A stretch of DNA of 42,662 nucleotides, taken from Hymenobacter profundi (GTDB lineage Bacteria > Bacteroidota > Bacteroidia > Cytophagales > Hymenobacteraceae). Below the pieces are notes generated by a model that saw nothing but the letters and a program-made list of their open reading frames with translations, was not told the origin of the DNA and did no database searches. Positions 34,374 to 42,438 of the stretch are shown here, piece by piece (positions within the stretch are counted from its first letter, which is position 1; each line of letters starts with the position of its first letter). The translations under genes were made by a program, and so were the position numbers. Where the stretch lies: NCBI RefSeq assembly GCF_019334315.1, contig NZ_JAHWGL010000036.1:1-42662 (forward strand). The letters are read 5' to 3'.

Positions 34374-34381
34374 TACCTTTG
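34374..34381 (+). promoter_or_regulatory. -7 promoter box of the DUF721 gene
   Basis: TACCTTTG matches TAnnTTTG exactly, 13 bp after the recF stop. It means the TTG start of the longer frame at 34379 lies inside a promoter, and it supports the GTG start at 34430. The upstream TTG at 34347-34349 is 24 nt away, slightly long for a -33 element. Confidence 0.55.
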
Positions 34382-34429
34382 CAACCCCCTCTAGATAGGG
34401 TGCTACTTTCGCTTCCTTACGCATTTTCA

Positions 34430-34747
34430 GTGAAAAAACATAAACCTTCAGACAATTACCGTCAGGCTGATATTATGCCGCTGAAGGACGGTATTAAAGC
34501 TTTGCTGAAGGCCTACCGTATTCAGGGCAAGCTGAACGAGGTAGTAGTAGTTGCCAGCTGGGAACGGGTGATGGGCAAGGCTGTCGCGCTCAAAACTCAG
34601 GAGGTTTTTGTGAGCAAGGGCAAATTGTTCGTACGTCTCACCTCGGCACCTCTCAAACATGAACTCGTGATGGCTAAGACACGGGTGCTAGAGATTATCA
34701 ATGCGGAGGTTGGCGAGGAGGTTATCAAAGAGGTGGTCTTCTTATAA
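34430..34747 (+). CDS. DUF721 family protein
   Basis: A 105-residue cytosolic protein of the DUF721 family, often adjacent to recF in Bacteroidota. Landmarks are LKDGIKALLKAYRIQGKLNEVVVVASWERVMGKAVA and VSKGKLFVRLTSAPLKHEL near the end. Some family members link to DciA-type helicase loading, but the molecular role of this branch is not established. I start at GTG 34430 (KKHKPSDNYRQAD follows), because the upstream TTG at 34379 lies in the -7 promoter box; ATG 34475 is a shorter alternative that would cut conserved residues. A hairpin follows at 34750-34786. Confidence 0.85.
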   Translation: MKKHKPSDNYRQADIMPLKDGIKALLKAYRIQGKLNEVVVVASWERVMGKAVALKTQEVFVSKGKLFVRLTSAPLKHELVMAKTRVLEIINAEVGEEVIKEVVFL

Positions 34748-34749
34748 GA

Positions 34750-34786
34750 CGAGAAGAGTATGCCCAAACAAGCATACTTTCTTCTC
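34750..34786 (+). terminator. Imperfect hairpin after the DUF721 gene
   Basis: AGAAGAGTATGC pairs with GCATACTTTCTTCT across a short loop, with a 2-nt bulge and a T-rich 3' side. Placed 3 bp after the stop, so probably the terminator. Confidence 0.6.
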
Positions 34787-35508
34787 AATATATAATACCA
34801 AACGAAACTCAGGCTGATGCTTACCGCTTTCGTAAGCCTCTATCAGCGCATGGCTATTCTAGCTTGTGTAGAGAAATTCAATCAACTCAGTTAAACCGAA
34901 CGCAATGGCTTTTGGAAGGCTTCTCTCTCAGCACCTCCTGCTACCCTCTATATAGACTTAGGTAGACGACCAGTAGCTATACAATGGTTGGTTGGTTGGT
35001 TGGGAGTGAATGAATGGGTTCTGAAAGTATTAGTAAGCGCATCCGCAATAAGAAGGGATATGCTACCTATTCAATAGCCGTCCCAATCCTCTAGATCAAT
35101 CGCCTTCTACGTGTTTCCTATAGTAGTTCATCTACCAATTCTATAGAGGCACTTACCCCATAGACATTTTTATAAGTAGGCAACATTTTCTACCACGAGG
35201 CAGCACGTATAGTATATCTTATTATCCTCCGAATAAAGTTCTTGCCTAACTTAATTAAAAGCACCATTGCGACTACCGGTTGCGTTTCGCTTGCTTCACA
35301 GAACAGGGCTAAGCAGTGACTTACACTGACTGACTTATTACACTACTTTCAACTTCGAATCTATAAGCGGTGACTTTCTGAACTATCTCAACAAGTAGAG
35401 TTTTGTGAGCCTTAAAACAGCTCCACATTGCTCTTGCTGACCCACTAAACGGTATGCTTTCTTCCAACTTCTGATCTTTATTTAGCTTTCATCTGTAGTT
35501 GGACTATT
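34787..35508. other. AT-rich gene-free stretch before the parS-like site
   Basis: No ORF with a plausible product. Visible elements are an interrupted hairpin at 34813-34847 (GCTGAT...ATCAGC with CTTAC/GTAAG inside) and a TGGT tetranucleotide run (four copies, 34985-35000). I looked for the DnaA box TTATCCACA on both strands and saw none. No tRNA, tmRNA, RNase P or SRP RNA signature recognised. Confidence 0.5.
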
Positions 35509-35542
35509 TGACAAATATGTTTCACGTGGAACATATTTGTCA
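35509..35542. other. parS-like ParB/Spo0J binding site in a 34-bp palindrome
   Basis: Positions 35518-35533 read TGTTTCACGTGGAACA. The reverse complement, TGTTCCACGTGAAACA, is a recognised variant of the chromosomal parS consensus TGTTnCACGTGnAACA. The symmetry extends outward by 9 bp on each side to 34 bp, with one mismatched pair (T/G at 35522/35529). The last three bases (35540-35542) are the stop codon of the HTH gene. Known: ParB loads at such sites, usually within the origin-proximal part of the chromosome. Inferred: this is a functional centromere site. parA/parB are not in the window. Confidence 0.8.
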
Positions 35543-35926
35543 TTTAGGACCATACACTTTAATCAACAGTTCATTATAAGCCTCTAGTAAGGCAATGTAC
35601 TTCGTTTGCAAAGCTAAAAGCTGTTCTGTTTGGTCCTGGGAGGGTGTTACAGCAGAGGTGTTACGTTGTAAAGCAGGAGGATTGGACACTTTTGTAGGGG
35701 TATTCGTTACAAATGACAAAACAGATTGTGGGCTTTTTGTAAAGTCCTGGGAAAAATCATGTCCGATAATGTCACCTATTTTTTTTACAAATTCGTAATC
35801 AAGTGTATCATCCTTGAATTTACGATAGATTGTAGGTCGTGTAATACCTAGTTCGTCTACAATGCGCGTGATAGAAATACCACTGTTTTTGATAGCGTTT
35901 TGCAGTATTTCTCCTTGATGCGGCAT
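35540..35926 (-). CDS. Small HTH DNA-binding protein
   Basis: A 128-residue protein starting MPHQGEILQNAIKNSGISIT. Residues about 6-55 form a helix-turn-helix (SGISITRIVDELGITRPTIYRKFKDDTLDY): KNSGISITRIVDELGITRP positions the turn, and TIYRKF is a typical recognition-helix start. A Ser/Thr/Gln-rich linker follows. The C-terminal helix (QTEQLLALQTKYIALLEAYNELLIK) is leucine-rich and probably a dimerising coiled coil. No enzyme domain. The start at 35926 is chosen because the longer frame (to 35983) adds 19 residues from AT-rich leader. The gene overlaps the parS palindrome at its stop and is preceded by clustered TGTTAC sites, suggesting autoregulation. Confidence 0.8.
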   Translation of the reverse strand: MPHQGEILQNAIKNSGISITRIVDELGITRPTIYRKFKDDTLDYEFVKKIGDIIGHDFSQDFTKSPQSVLSFVTNTPTKVSNPPALQRNTSAVTPSQDQTEQLLALQTKYIALLEAYNELLIKVYGPK

Positions 35927-35987
35927 ATCGAGAGCATTGTAACTACTGTTTGTAAAGTTGTAAATATTGATGCGATAAAACAAATAG

Positions 35988-36100
35988 TGTTACAAATATC
36001 AATGTTTAACTGTATGCGTAATATATGTTACAAAACACGCGTAACAAGTAGACATATTACAGTTACATGCTATATATTACAGTAACACATAACGTGTTAC
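35988..36100. promoter_or_regulatory. Cluster of TGTTAC/GTAACA half-sites upstream of the HTH gene
   Basis: Six or more copies in about 110 bp: TGTTAC at 35988-35993 and 36026-36031, GTAACA at 36041-36046 and 36082-36087, GTTAC at 36062-36066 and TGTTAC at 36095-36100. Two pairs are inverted: 36026-36046 (9-bp spacing) and the perfect GTAACAC-5 nt-GTGTTAC palindrome at 36082-36100. More TTACAAA/TTTGTAA words continue toward the gene. Best read as an operator array or a DNA-protein nucleation site, possibly for the adjacent HTH protein. Confidence 0.6.
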
Positions 36101-36591
36101 ATACTGCAAATGATAGCGACATAGTAATCTATAATAAATAAGAAACGACTGAAAAAGCGGTTTTCAGCTCTATTTAAGCTGTTTCACAAAAAAATAAGTG
36201 TAAAATAACATTGATACATGCTGTACTGTATCGCTGTGAGTCTCAAGTAAGATTGATCAGTATTACATTGAAACGATAGTGAAAGCGCATTACTATTATA
36301 CCTAATAGCAGCGTAGGCCTTCTGATGTACATTAGACTCTATCACTCTAAGTCTTAATACACCCTTAAGTCTGAAACGGATTTAAAAACAGTTTTTGAAA
36401 TCAGACGGAGTAGAAGCTATCATAAAAAGTTTGTGTAATTGGAGTTGGCCCCTGATGGTTGGCTAGGTAGGTTTCAACAGACAATGCAGATCACACTACC
36501 TATATCTGAGGTGAGAAAAAGGAGTGTCAGGATAGTGTATCTCATACTTGTTGGAGGAGATACCAGAATCTCTTGACCTTTTATTGAGGAC
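36101..36591. other. AT-rich gene-free stretch
   Basis: No convincing gene. A short hairpin (CTGAAAA-AGCGG-TTTTCAG, 36149-36167) and a looser one (GTCTGA at 36369-36374 with TCAGAC at 36401-36406) are visible. No DnaA box, RNA gene or promoter box that I can defend. Confidence 0.45.
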
Positions 36592-36666
36592 CCCTACCCT
36601 ACCCTACCCTACCCTACCCTACCCTACCCTACCCTACCCTACCCTACCCTACCCTACCCTACCCTA
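36592..36666. repeat. (CCCTA)15 pentanucleotide satellite
   Basis: Fifteen uninterrupted copies of CCCTA (75 bp) flanked by a partial unit. It is not in a gene. Copy number could vary by slippage. The unit resembles the CTACC/GGTAG words that are frequent in coding regions of this window. Confidence 0.97.
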
Positions 36667-36726
36667 CCTTCTTGTTGCAATGTCTAGTATGTCACCAGAT
36701 AGATAATAAGTCTGGGAGCCCAGCAG

Positions 36727-36987
36727 CTACGAACTGGTGCGTAGACTATTTTGGTTAGGCATTTGTAGAAGCGCTTGCATCCACGAACTGTAAGATGCTT
36801 GGCCATTGCTGGTATTCCGCTTCACTTGTAGATGATGCTCTAAAGCAATTTGTAAGTCAACGCACGTAGACCAACGCATTAGTTGATATCTGAGCGTTGC
36901 GTAGTTTAAAATGCAAGTTGAAAGAGCTGTCGTAAGGATGAAAGTGACGGCACGTCGCGAATACCTGTACACAAACCTAAAAGCCAC
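36727..36987 (-). CDS. Doubtful small membrane ORF
   Basis: An 86-residue frame with a GTG start only and no ATG alternative in frame. It has one hydrophobic stretch (about 12-33, RAVTFILTTALSTCILNYATL) followed by a polar Gln/Ser-rich tail. No family recognised, no promoter seen, and it lies in AT-rich low-gene DNA. It may be real but is weakly supported. Confidence 0.25.
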   Translation of the reverse strand: MAFRFVYRYSRRAVTFILTTALSTCILNYATLRYQLMRWSTCVDLQIALEHHLQVKRNTSNGQASYSSWMQALLQMPNQNSLRTSS

Positions 36988-37050
36988 GGCATTTATAGAC
37001 TTGCTTTCTTATCAACAGACATTTCAATTTACTCTATATAATACATCAAC

Positions 37051-37674
37051 ATGAAAAAAACACTTCTACTCGGCGTGCTGCTTCTACTGCTAGCCGGAGG
37101 CTATTGGTACTACCGCAGTATGTCGTCGGGTCCACAGTATTCTCTCTTGAAAGCAGCCGCCGCAGCGCAGGCACACGACGTAGCGGCATTCGAGCAGTAT
37201 GTGGATATAGAAAGCGTGGCGAGTGGCATTGTAGACCAAGTAACTACTCAGAGCACTACGCTGAAGTTATTGAATCCTGGTGGCGCGGCCTTCATGGGAA
37301 GCCTGCGTCTGCTAAAGCCGCAGTTGGCCGCAGCAGCGCGCAAGGAAGTGCAGCGCTACGTAGAAACAGGCTCCGTGGAAGCAGCCGTAGCAGCACAACC
37401 AAAGCGCGCTGTTAATGTATCGATACTGGGACTGGCAGGGAAAGTGGTAAGTCCCGACAGCAAGTTCAAGGACGTGAAATATGTGAAGGAAGAAGACAAT
37501 GGGCAGGCCTTGGTAGGCTTGGAGTTCACGCAGCCAAAGTACGATACCACACTGGTCTTAGAACTGAAAATGCTCAAGCGCGATGACCATTGGCAGGTGA
37601 AGCAAGTGACAAATACTGGTGAACTGATACGCCATGTAGCACGGCTAGAAAAACAGCGAATGCTAGGCAAATAG
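37051..37674 (+). CDS. DUF2939 family protein
   Basis: A 207-residue exported or membrane-anchored protein. The N-terminal hydrophobic segment KTLLLGVLLLLLAGGYWYY (2-21) is uncleaved-looking and is followed by SSGPQYSLLKAAAAAQAHDVAAFEQYVDI, which fits the DUF2939 start, and a beta-rich C-terminal part (FTQPKYDTTLVLELKMLKRDDHWQVKQVTNT). Family function is unknown. It stands alone between the satellite block and a very long terminator hairpin, with codon use like the housekeeping genes. Confidence 0.85.
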   Translation: MKKTLLLGVLLLLLAGGYWYYRSMSSGPQYSLLKAAAAAQAHDVAAFEQYVDIESVASGIVDQVTTQSTTLKLLNPGGAAFMGSLRLLKPQLAAAARKEVQRYVETGSVEAAVAAQPKRAVNVSILGLAGKVVSPDSKFKDVKYVKEEDNGQALVGLEFTQPKYDTTLVLELKMLKRDDHWQVKQVTNTGELIRHVARLEKQRMLGK

Positions 37675-37688
37675 CCCTAGCTGTCGAC

Positions 37689-37748
37689 GTCAATAGAAGC
37701 AGAAAGGCCCGGTTGCATGTGCAACCGGGCCTTTCTGCTTCTATTGAC
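37689..37748. terminator. Perfect 29-bp hairpin after the DUF2939 gene
   Basis: Arms 37689-37717 and 37720-37748 are perfect reverse complements with a 2-nt loop. The core is AGGCCCGGTTGCA / TGCAACCGGGCCT. Like the 22-bp hairpin at 6561-6606, this is longer than a usual terminator and symmetric, so it could work for both strands and form a stable RNA duplex. It sits 14 bp after the stop. Confidence 0.9.
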
Positions 37749-37816
37749 CTTGGAATTACTTCATATCAAGGGTAAGCCTGAACAATATCTAATTTAAATA
37801 TCTGAATGTCAATAAC

Positions 37817-38440
37817 TTAAAATAAATACTGTTGGATTTGCTGTATAAAGTAGGGGCCAATTTGCGGGATGAAGAATAATGTGAGCATTACCCCATACAA
37901 AGCACCGTAGAAATGAGCATCATGGTTGATATTATCGCCCGACCGACGGCCCATGTAGTAAGAATAACCGAGGTAGAGAAAGCCGAAAATGAAACCGGGA
38001 ATGCTGAATGGAATCGGAAAAATGTGGATGCCGCCAATTGGCTGAAACAGAATACCGGAGAAGATAACGGACGCTACCCCACCCGATGCGCCCAAGCTGC
38101 GGTAGTCAGGGTCGCGGCGGTGGCGGAAGTAGGTAGGGATATCGGAAACGATGATGCCACCTAAGTACAGCAGCAGATAGCGCCACAGACTACCTTCAAA
38201 GCCAAAAATCTGTTCGAAGCTGCCTTGCACTAATTGACCAAAGGAAAAGAAGGCAAACATGTTAAAGAGCAGGTGCATCCAGTCGGCATGCAGGAAGCCG
38301 GAGGTGAGGAAGCGGTAGTAATCCTGGCGCTTGGCAACCAGAAAGGGGCTCAGAATCCATTTATCTAGGAAAGTCGGGTTCGACCAGGCATAAACGGAAA
38401 TGATGGCCGTGAGCACGACCAGAATCAGGGTGATATCCAT
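37817..38440 (-). CDS. Rhomboid family intramembrane serine protease
   Basis: A 207-residue membrane protease cleaving substrates within the bilayer. Six hydrophobic helices. The conserved HxxxN is H56/N60 in MHLLFNMFAFF, the catalytic Ser119 is in GASGG, and the catalytic His176 is in AHFYGALYG. RYLLLYLGGIIVSDIPTYFRHRRDPDYRSLGASGG is the expected TM3-TM4 region. Substrate unknown. It lies 32 bp after the polyprenyl synthetase stop on the same strand, possibly in one transcript. Confidence 0.93.
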   Translation of the reverse strand: MDITLILVVLTAIISVYAWSNPTFLDKWILSPFLVAKRQDYYRFLTSGFLHADWMHLLFNMFAFFSFGQLVQGSFEQIFGFEGSLWRYLLLYLGGIIVSDIPTYFRHRRDPDYRSLGASGGVASVIFSGILFQPIGGIHIFPIPFSIPGFIFGFLYLGYSYYMGRRSGDNINHDAHFYGALYGVMLTLFFIPQIGPYFIQQIQQYLF

Positions 38441-38472
38441 AGAAAGGGTGAAATCAGGGGGTAGGAAGACGG

Positions 38473-39444
38473 CTAGCTTTCACGCTCCATCAGTTGGAGC
38501 GCCAGCTGCCGGAGTGGCTCTTTGCGCGATGCAGCTACTTCTACCTGCTCTAGGTGCGCCAACGCCGCCTCGAAGTATTCATTGATGAGCGCCTCGGTTT
38601 GGGAGCGAATGTGTAGCTCGTCGTATACGGCTGTCACGGCTTGCACCTTGCCCTCAGCATCGACAACGGGCTGCCCAATATACTGCTGCAATACGGCCTG
38701 CTGCGCAGCAGTAGCTTGCGCTTGAGCTGTGAGTAGCAAGAAGGTTTTCTTGTCGGATACGATGTCGCCCCCTACCCGCTTGCCGAAGGTAGCGGCATCG
38801 CCGTACACGTCCAGCAGGTCGTCGCGGAGTTGAAAGGCAATGCCAATGGCCGTTCCGAACTGCCGCAATTGGTCGGCTTCGGTGGCGGATGCGCCGCCGA
38901 GTAGGGCACCTAGTTCCAGCGCAAAGCCAAGCAGGACGGCCGTTTTCAGCCGGATCATATCGAGGTACTGCGCAATGCTTACTTCAGAATCGGTTTCAAA
39001 GTTCATATCCCATTGCTGCCCCTCGCACACCTCGGCGGCAGTTTGGCTGAAGCGGCGCAGCACAGTAGGAAGCAGCGCACCTGGCACGTCGAAAAACAAC
39101 TCATAGGCCCGCACCAGCATCACGTCGCCACTCAGAATGGCCACGTTGGGGTTCCACTTTTCGTGCACCGTGGCCTGGCCCCGGCGCAGGGGCGCCTGGT
39201 CCATCAGATCGTCGTGCAGAAGTGTGAAGTTGTGGAAGACTTCGGTGGCCAGGGCAGGCTTCAGAACGGGCGCTAGGTCGTCGGTGAAAAGCTGGGCACC
39301 GAGCAGCGTGAGCAGCGGCCGGATACGCTTGCCACCCAGGGCCATTATATAGCGAATTGGCTCGTACAGCGACGCGGGTTGGTCGCCGTAGGACAAGAGG
39401 GCCAGTTGGTCGTTGATCGTGCGTGTAAGAGCAGAAATATCCAC
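38473..39444 (-). CDS. Polyprenyl (trans-isoprenyl) diphosphate synthase
   Basis: Chain-elongating isoprenoid synthase, making quinone side chains or related polyprenyl diphosphates; cytosolic. 323 residues from the chosen GTG. GGKRIRP at about 37-43, the first aspartate-rich motif DDLMD (78-82) and the second DDLLD in QLRDDLLDVYGD are all present, with KT and Q in LIRLKTAVLLGFAL/VSDKKTFLLL. The open frame extends to 39507 but its extra residues are Pro/Ser-rich, and a near-promoter TACCTTG lies at about 39470-39477, so I prefer the GTG at 39444. Chain length (C20-C40) is not decidable by eye. Confidence 0.9.
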   Translation of the reverse strand: MDISALTRTINDQLALLSYGDQPASLYEPIRYIMALGGKRIRPLLTLLGAQLFTDDLAPVLKPALATEVFHNFTLLHDDLMDQAPLRRGQATVHEKWNPNVAILSGDVMLVRAYELFFDVPGALLPTVLRRFSQTAAEVCEGQQWDMNFETDSEVSIAQYLDMIRLKTAVLLGFALELGALLGGASATEADQLRQFGTAIGIAFQLRDDLLDVYGDAATFGKRVGGDIVSDKKTFLLLTAQAQATAAQQAVLQQYIGQPVVDAEGKVQAVTAVYDELHIRSQTEALINEYFEAALAHLEQVEVAASRKEPLRQLALQLMERES

Positions 39445-39520
39445 AGAAGGTAGAGGATGGAATGAGGTAGGCAAGGTACAACGGAAAGATGGGTAGGGCG
39501 GCAGCATGGGTAGAACGAAA

Positions 39521-39613
39521 GAACGTCATGCTGAGCGGAGCCGAAGAATCTCTACCGTGAGTAAATCAATTACTACCAGTAGAGATGCTTCGGCTCCGCT
39601 CAGCATGACGTTC
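39521..39613. repeat. 35-bp near-perfect inverted repeat between rnr and the polyprenyl synthase gene
   Basis: Arms 39521-39555 and 39579-39613 pair with a single mismatch around a 23-nt spacer (outer GAACGTCATGCTGAGC / GCTCAGCATGACGTTC). It resembles the GTCATCCTGAG family at the start of the window. It begins 18 bp beyond the rnr stop and may terminate that transcript. Confidence 0.88.
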
Positions 39614-39630
39614 TCTAAGATGATACAGTC

Positions 39631-42255
39631 CTACCGGCGGCGCTTGCCACCGCCTTTGCCAGAGTTTTCCTTGCCGCCGCCGTGGCGGCTGCCCCCGCGG
39701 TTGCCACGCTTCTCGTCTTTCTCGCGACGCTTCACGGCATCGGGCCGGCCGTCTACCAACTCGAAGTCGATGGTCCGGTCGAGCAGGTTGGCGGCTTTCA
39801 CTACCACTTGCAGCGGGTCGCCGAACTGAATGACGCGCTTGGTTTTCTTTCCTACTAAGCGGTAGTTGTCTTTGTCCAGCTCGAAGTAGTCGCCGGGAAT
39901 GTCGCTGACGCGAACCATACCCTCGCACTTGTTTTCCTGGATTTCGACGTACACGCCCCACTCCGTTAGGCCCGATACCACACCGGTGAACTCGGCCCCA
40001 ATTTCGTCGGCCATGTACTCTACCTGCTTGTACTTGATGCTGGCGCGCTCGGCCGTGGCGGCACGCTTCTCGCGCTCCGAGGAGTGTTTGCACTCCTCTT
40101 CCACCGGCTCCGCGGGCACGTTCTTACCACCTTCGAGGTAGTGCTCCAGCAAGCGGTGCACCATCATATCGGGGTAGCGACGGATGGGCGAGGTGAAGTG
40201 CGTGTAGTGCTCAAAGGCCAGGCCGAAGTGCCCGATAGGCTCGGTGCTGTAAATAGCCTTCGACATGGTGCGAATGGCCAACGTCTGGATGACGTTTTGC
40301 TCGGGCTTGCCCACTACCTCCTCCGACAAATCGTTCAGCTCGGTGCTGAGCTTTTTGGGGTTGGTGAGGTCCAGCGTGTGGCCAAACTTCTGGGCAAACA
40401 GCGCGAAGTTTTGCAGACGGTCAGGGTCGGGCGCTTCGTGAATGCGGTACACCATCGTCATGCGCGGCTTGCGGGCTTTGATCTTGAACACGAACTCGGC
40501 CACCTTACGGTTAGCGAGCAGCATGAACTCCTCAATCATTTTGTGGGCATCCTTGCGCTCTTTCACGTACACGCCCACCGGCTTGCCGTTCTCATCCAGC
40601 CGGAACTTCACCTCTTGCGTCTCGAAGCTAATAGCACCTTTCTTGAAGCGCTGTTCGTTGAGCTTTTTGGCGATGTCGTTGAGCAGATTCACCTCAGTGG
40701 CGTAATCACCTTCCTTTGTCTCGATGCGCTCCTGGGCCTCTTCATAAGCGAAGCGACGGTCAGAGTGAATGATGGTTTTGCCGTACCACGCGTCGTAGAG
40801 CTTGCCCTTTTCGTCCAGCTCAAACACGGCCGAGAAGGTCAGCTTGTCTTCATTAGGACGTAGCGAACAAAGGCCATTCGAGAGACGCTCGGGCAGCATC
40901 GGAATCACGCGGTCGACTAGGTACACGGAGGTAGCCCGGAATTCGGCTTCCTTTTCCAGAGCCGTATCGGGGCGCACGTAGTGGGTCACGTCGGCAATGT
41001 GCACGCCTACTTCCCAATGTCCGTTTTCCAGTTGACGCAGAGATAGAGCATCGTCGAAGTCCTTGGCATCGGCGGGGTCGATGGTGAAGGTAGTCACGTC
41101 GCGGAAGTCGCGGCGGCGCTTAATTTCCTTGGCTGAAATCACGTCTGGAATAGCTTCCGACTCAGCTTCCACCTCGGCAGGAAATTCAAACGGCAACCCG
41201 AACTCCGCCATGATGGCGTTGATCTCGGCTTCGTTCTCGCCAGCCTGGCCGAAGCTTCGCACCACCTCGCCTACGGGCTGGCGGCCGGGGTCCTCGGGCC
41301 ACTCGGTAATCTTCACGAGCACCTTCTCGCCGTCGCGGGCTTCGTGCAACCCATCGGTCGGCACAAACACGTCGAAGTAGAGCTTGCGGTAGTCAGGCTT
41401 CACAAAACCGAAGCCGGCGTTCTGCGTCATCAGGCGACCTACTACGGTGTCCTTCTCACGCTTCAATATTTCTACTACGTCGCCTACCGGGCGGCCGTCG
41501 CGCTGACCGCGTAGACGCACACGCACCGTGTCGCCATCCATCGCAAACATAAGGCGGTCGGTGAACACGCGCACGTCCTCTTCCGACTCCTCACTCACCA
41601 CGAAGGCAAATTTTTGGGTAGCCAGGTCTACACGGCCGGTGATGTACTCGCCGGGACGCTCGGTTTCGGCGGCGCGCTCGGGGCGGCGCTTCTTCTGGTG
41701 GCGCACGTCGCCAGCGTGGTCAAAACCGGCCTCGCGGCGGCGATGAATCACGGGGTCTTTGCCGAACTCGGCTTCTACTGGTCGGCCTTTAGAAACTGAA
41801 TCGTTGTCATCCTCCTCGGGCCTCGATTGCTCGGAGGTAGGTTTAGACTCCTCGTCCTGGCGTTGCTTGGTAGCAGCGTACTTCGATTTCTTATTGCCTT
41901 TGGCAGCCTCGGGGGTAGGCTCGGTGGAAGCCTCTACTTCGGGTGCAGTAGCGGGTACCGGCTCGGCCGACTCGGCGCCGTATAAGCGGTACTCATCATT
42001 GCCGACGAGCTCCAGCTGCCCCGTTTCGCGCAGGGTGCGCAGGTGACCGAAGAGCACCTCGCGCTGTTCCTTGGTAGTCACGCCGAGGCGGCGCGCCAGC
42101 TGGCGGTAGGGAATGAGGGTTTCGTTGGAAGTGAAAAATTCGCGGGCTACCTGGTTGATGGTAACTGATGCGGTAGGGGCACTCGTTTCTTGCGGAGTGC
42201 GGGCAGCTTTCGCGCGTGGGGCGCGGGGAGCGGCGGAATCGTCTTTTCTTTTCAT
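39631..42255 (-). CDS. rnr: Ribonuclease R
   Basis: 3'-5' exoribonuclease that degrades structured RNA and mRNA; cytosolic. 874 residues. An N-terminal winged-helix (TINQVAREFFTSNETLIPYRQLARRL, about 32-60) and a long charged, disordered linker (about 100-215) precede cold-shock domains (EYITGRVDLATQKFAFVV). The RNB catalytic core has DPADAKDFDD at 393-402. The C-terminal S1 domain (AEFTGVVSGLTEWGVYVEIQENKCEGMV) is followed by a Gly/Arg/Lys-rich tail ending KRRR. The longer linker is unusual but common in Bacteroidota. No other gene shares its transcript. Confidence 0.97.
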   Translation of the reverse strand: MKRKDDSAAPRAPRAKAARTPQETSAPTASVTINQVAREFFTSNETLIPYRQLARRLGVTTKEQREVLFGHLRTLRETGQLELVGNDEYRLYGAESAEPVPATAPEVEASTEPTPEAAKGNKKSKYAATKQRQDEESKPTSEQSRPEEDDNDSVSKGRPVEAEFGKDPVIHRRREAGFDHAGDVRHQKKRRPERAAETERPGEYITGRVDLATQKFAFVVSEESEEDVRVFTDRLMFAMDGDTVRVRLRGQRDGRPVGDVVEILKREKDTVVGRLMTQNAGFGFVKPDYRKLYFDVFVPTDGLHEARDGEKVLVKITEWPEDPGRQPVGEVVRSFGQAGENEAEINAIMAEFGLPFEFPAEVEAESEAIPDVISAKEIKRRRDFRDVTTFTIDPADAKDFDDALSLRQLENGHWEVGVHIADVTHYVRPDTALEKEAEFRATSVYLVDRVIPMLPERLSNGLCSLRPNEDKLTFSAVFELDEKGKLYDAWYGKTIIHSDRRFAYEEAQERIETKEGDYATEVNLLNDIAKKLNEQRFKKGAISFETQEVKFRLDENGKPVGVYVKERKDAHKMIEEFMLLANRKVAEFVFKIKARKPRMTMVYRIHEAPDPDRLQNFALFAQKFGHTLDLTNPKKLSTELNDLSEEVVGKPEQNVIQTLAIRTMSKAIYSTEPIGHFGLAFEHYTHFTSPIRRYPDMMVHRLLEHYLEGGKNVPAEPVEEECKHSSEREKRAATAERASIKYKQVEYMADEIGAEFTGVVSGLTEWGVYVEIQENKCEGMVRVSDIPGDYFELDKDNYRLVGKKTKRVIQFGDPLQVVVKAANLLDRTIDFELVDGRPDAVKRREKDEKRGNRGGSRHGGGKENSGKGGGKRRR

Positions 42256-42438
42256 TAGAAAATAGGAGCCGCCAGTGGTTGTCTTTTTCGCAGGCGGCGG
42301 TGTAAAATGGGACCGGGCGCAGGGGCGCCGCAGTCAGAGTAAAAAGTAAATTGGGTGGCGCTACGAGAAGCAACCATGCTACAGCTGATCAGCCAGGGTA
42401 GGAATAATACGGAATATATCGGCAAACAACTATGTGGG

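Noticed and set aside
36592..36666. A CRISPR array
   Set aside because: The repeat unit is 5 bp with no spacers; it is a simple satellite.
34748..37050. A complete oriC
   Set aside because: No TTATCCACA-type DnaA boxes were seen on either strand and dnaA is not in the window; only a parS-like site supports origin proximity.
40084..40863. A 259-residue plus-strand ORF opposite rnr
   Set aside because: Shadow of a conserved catalytic gene on the other strand.
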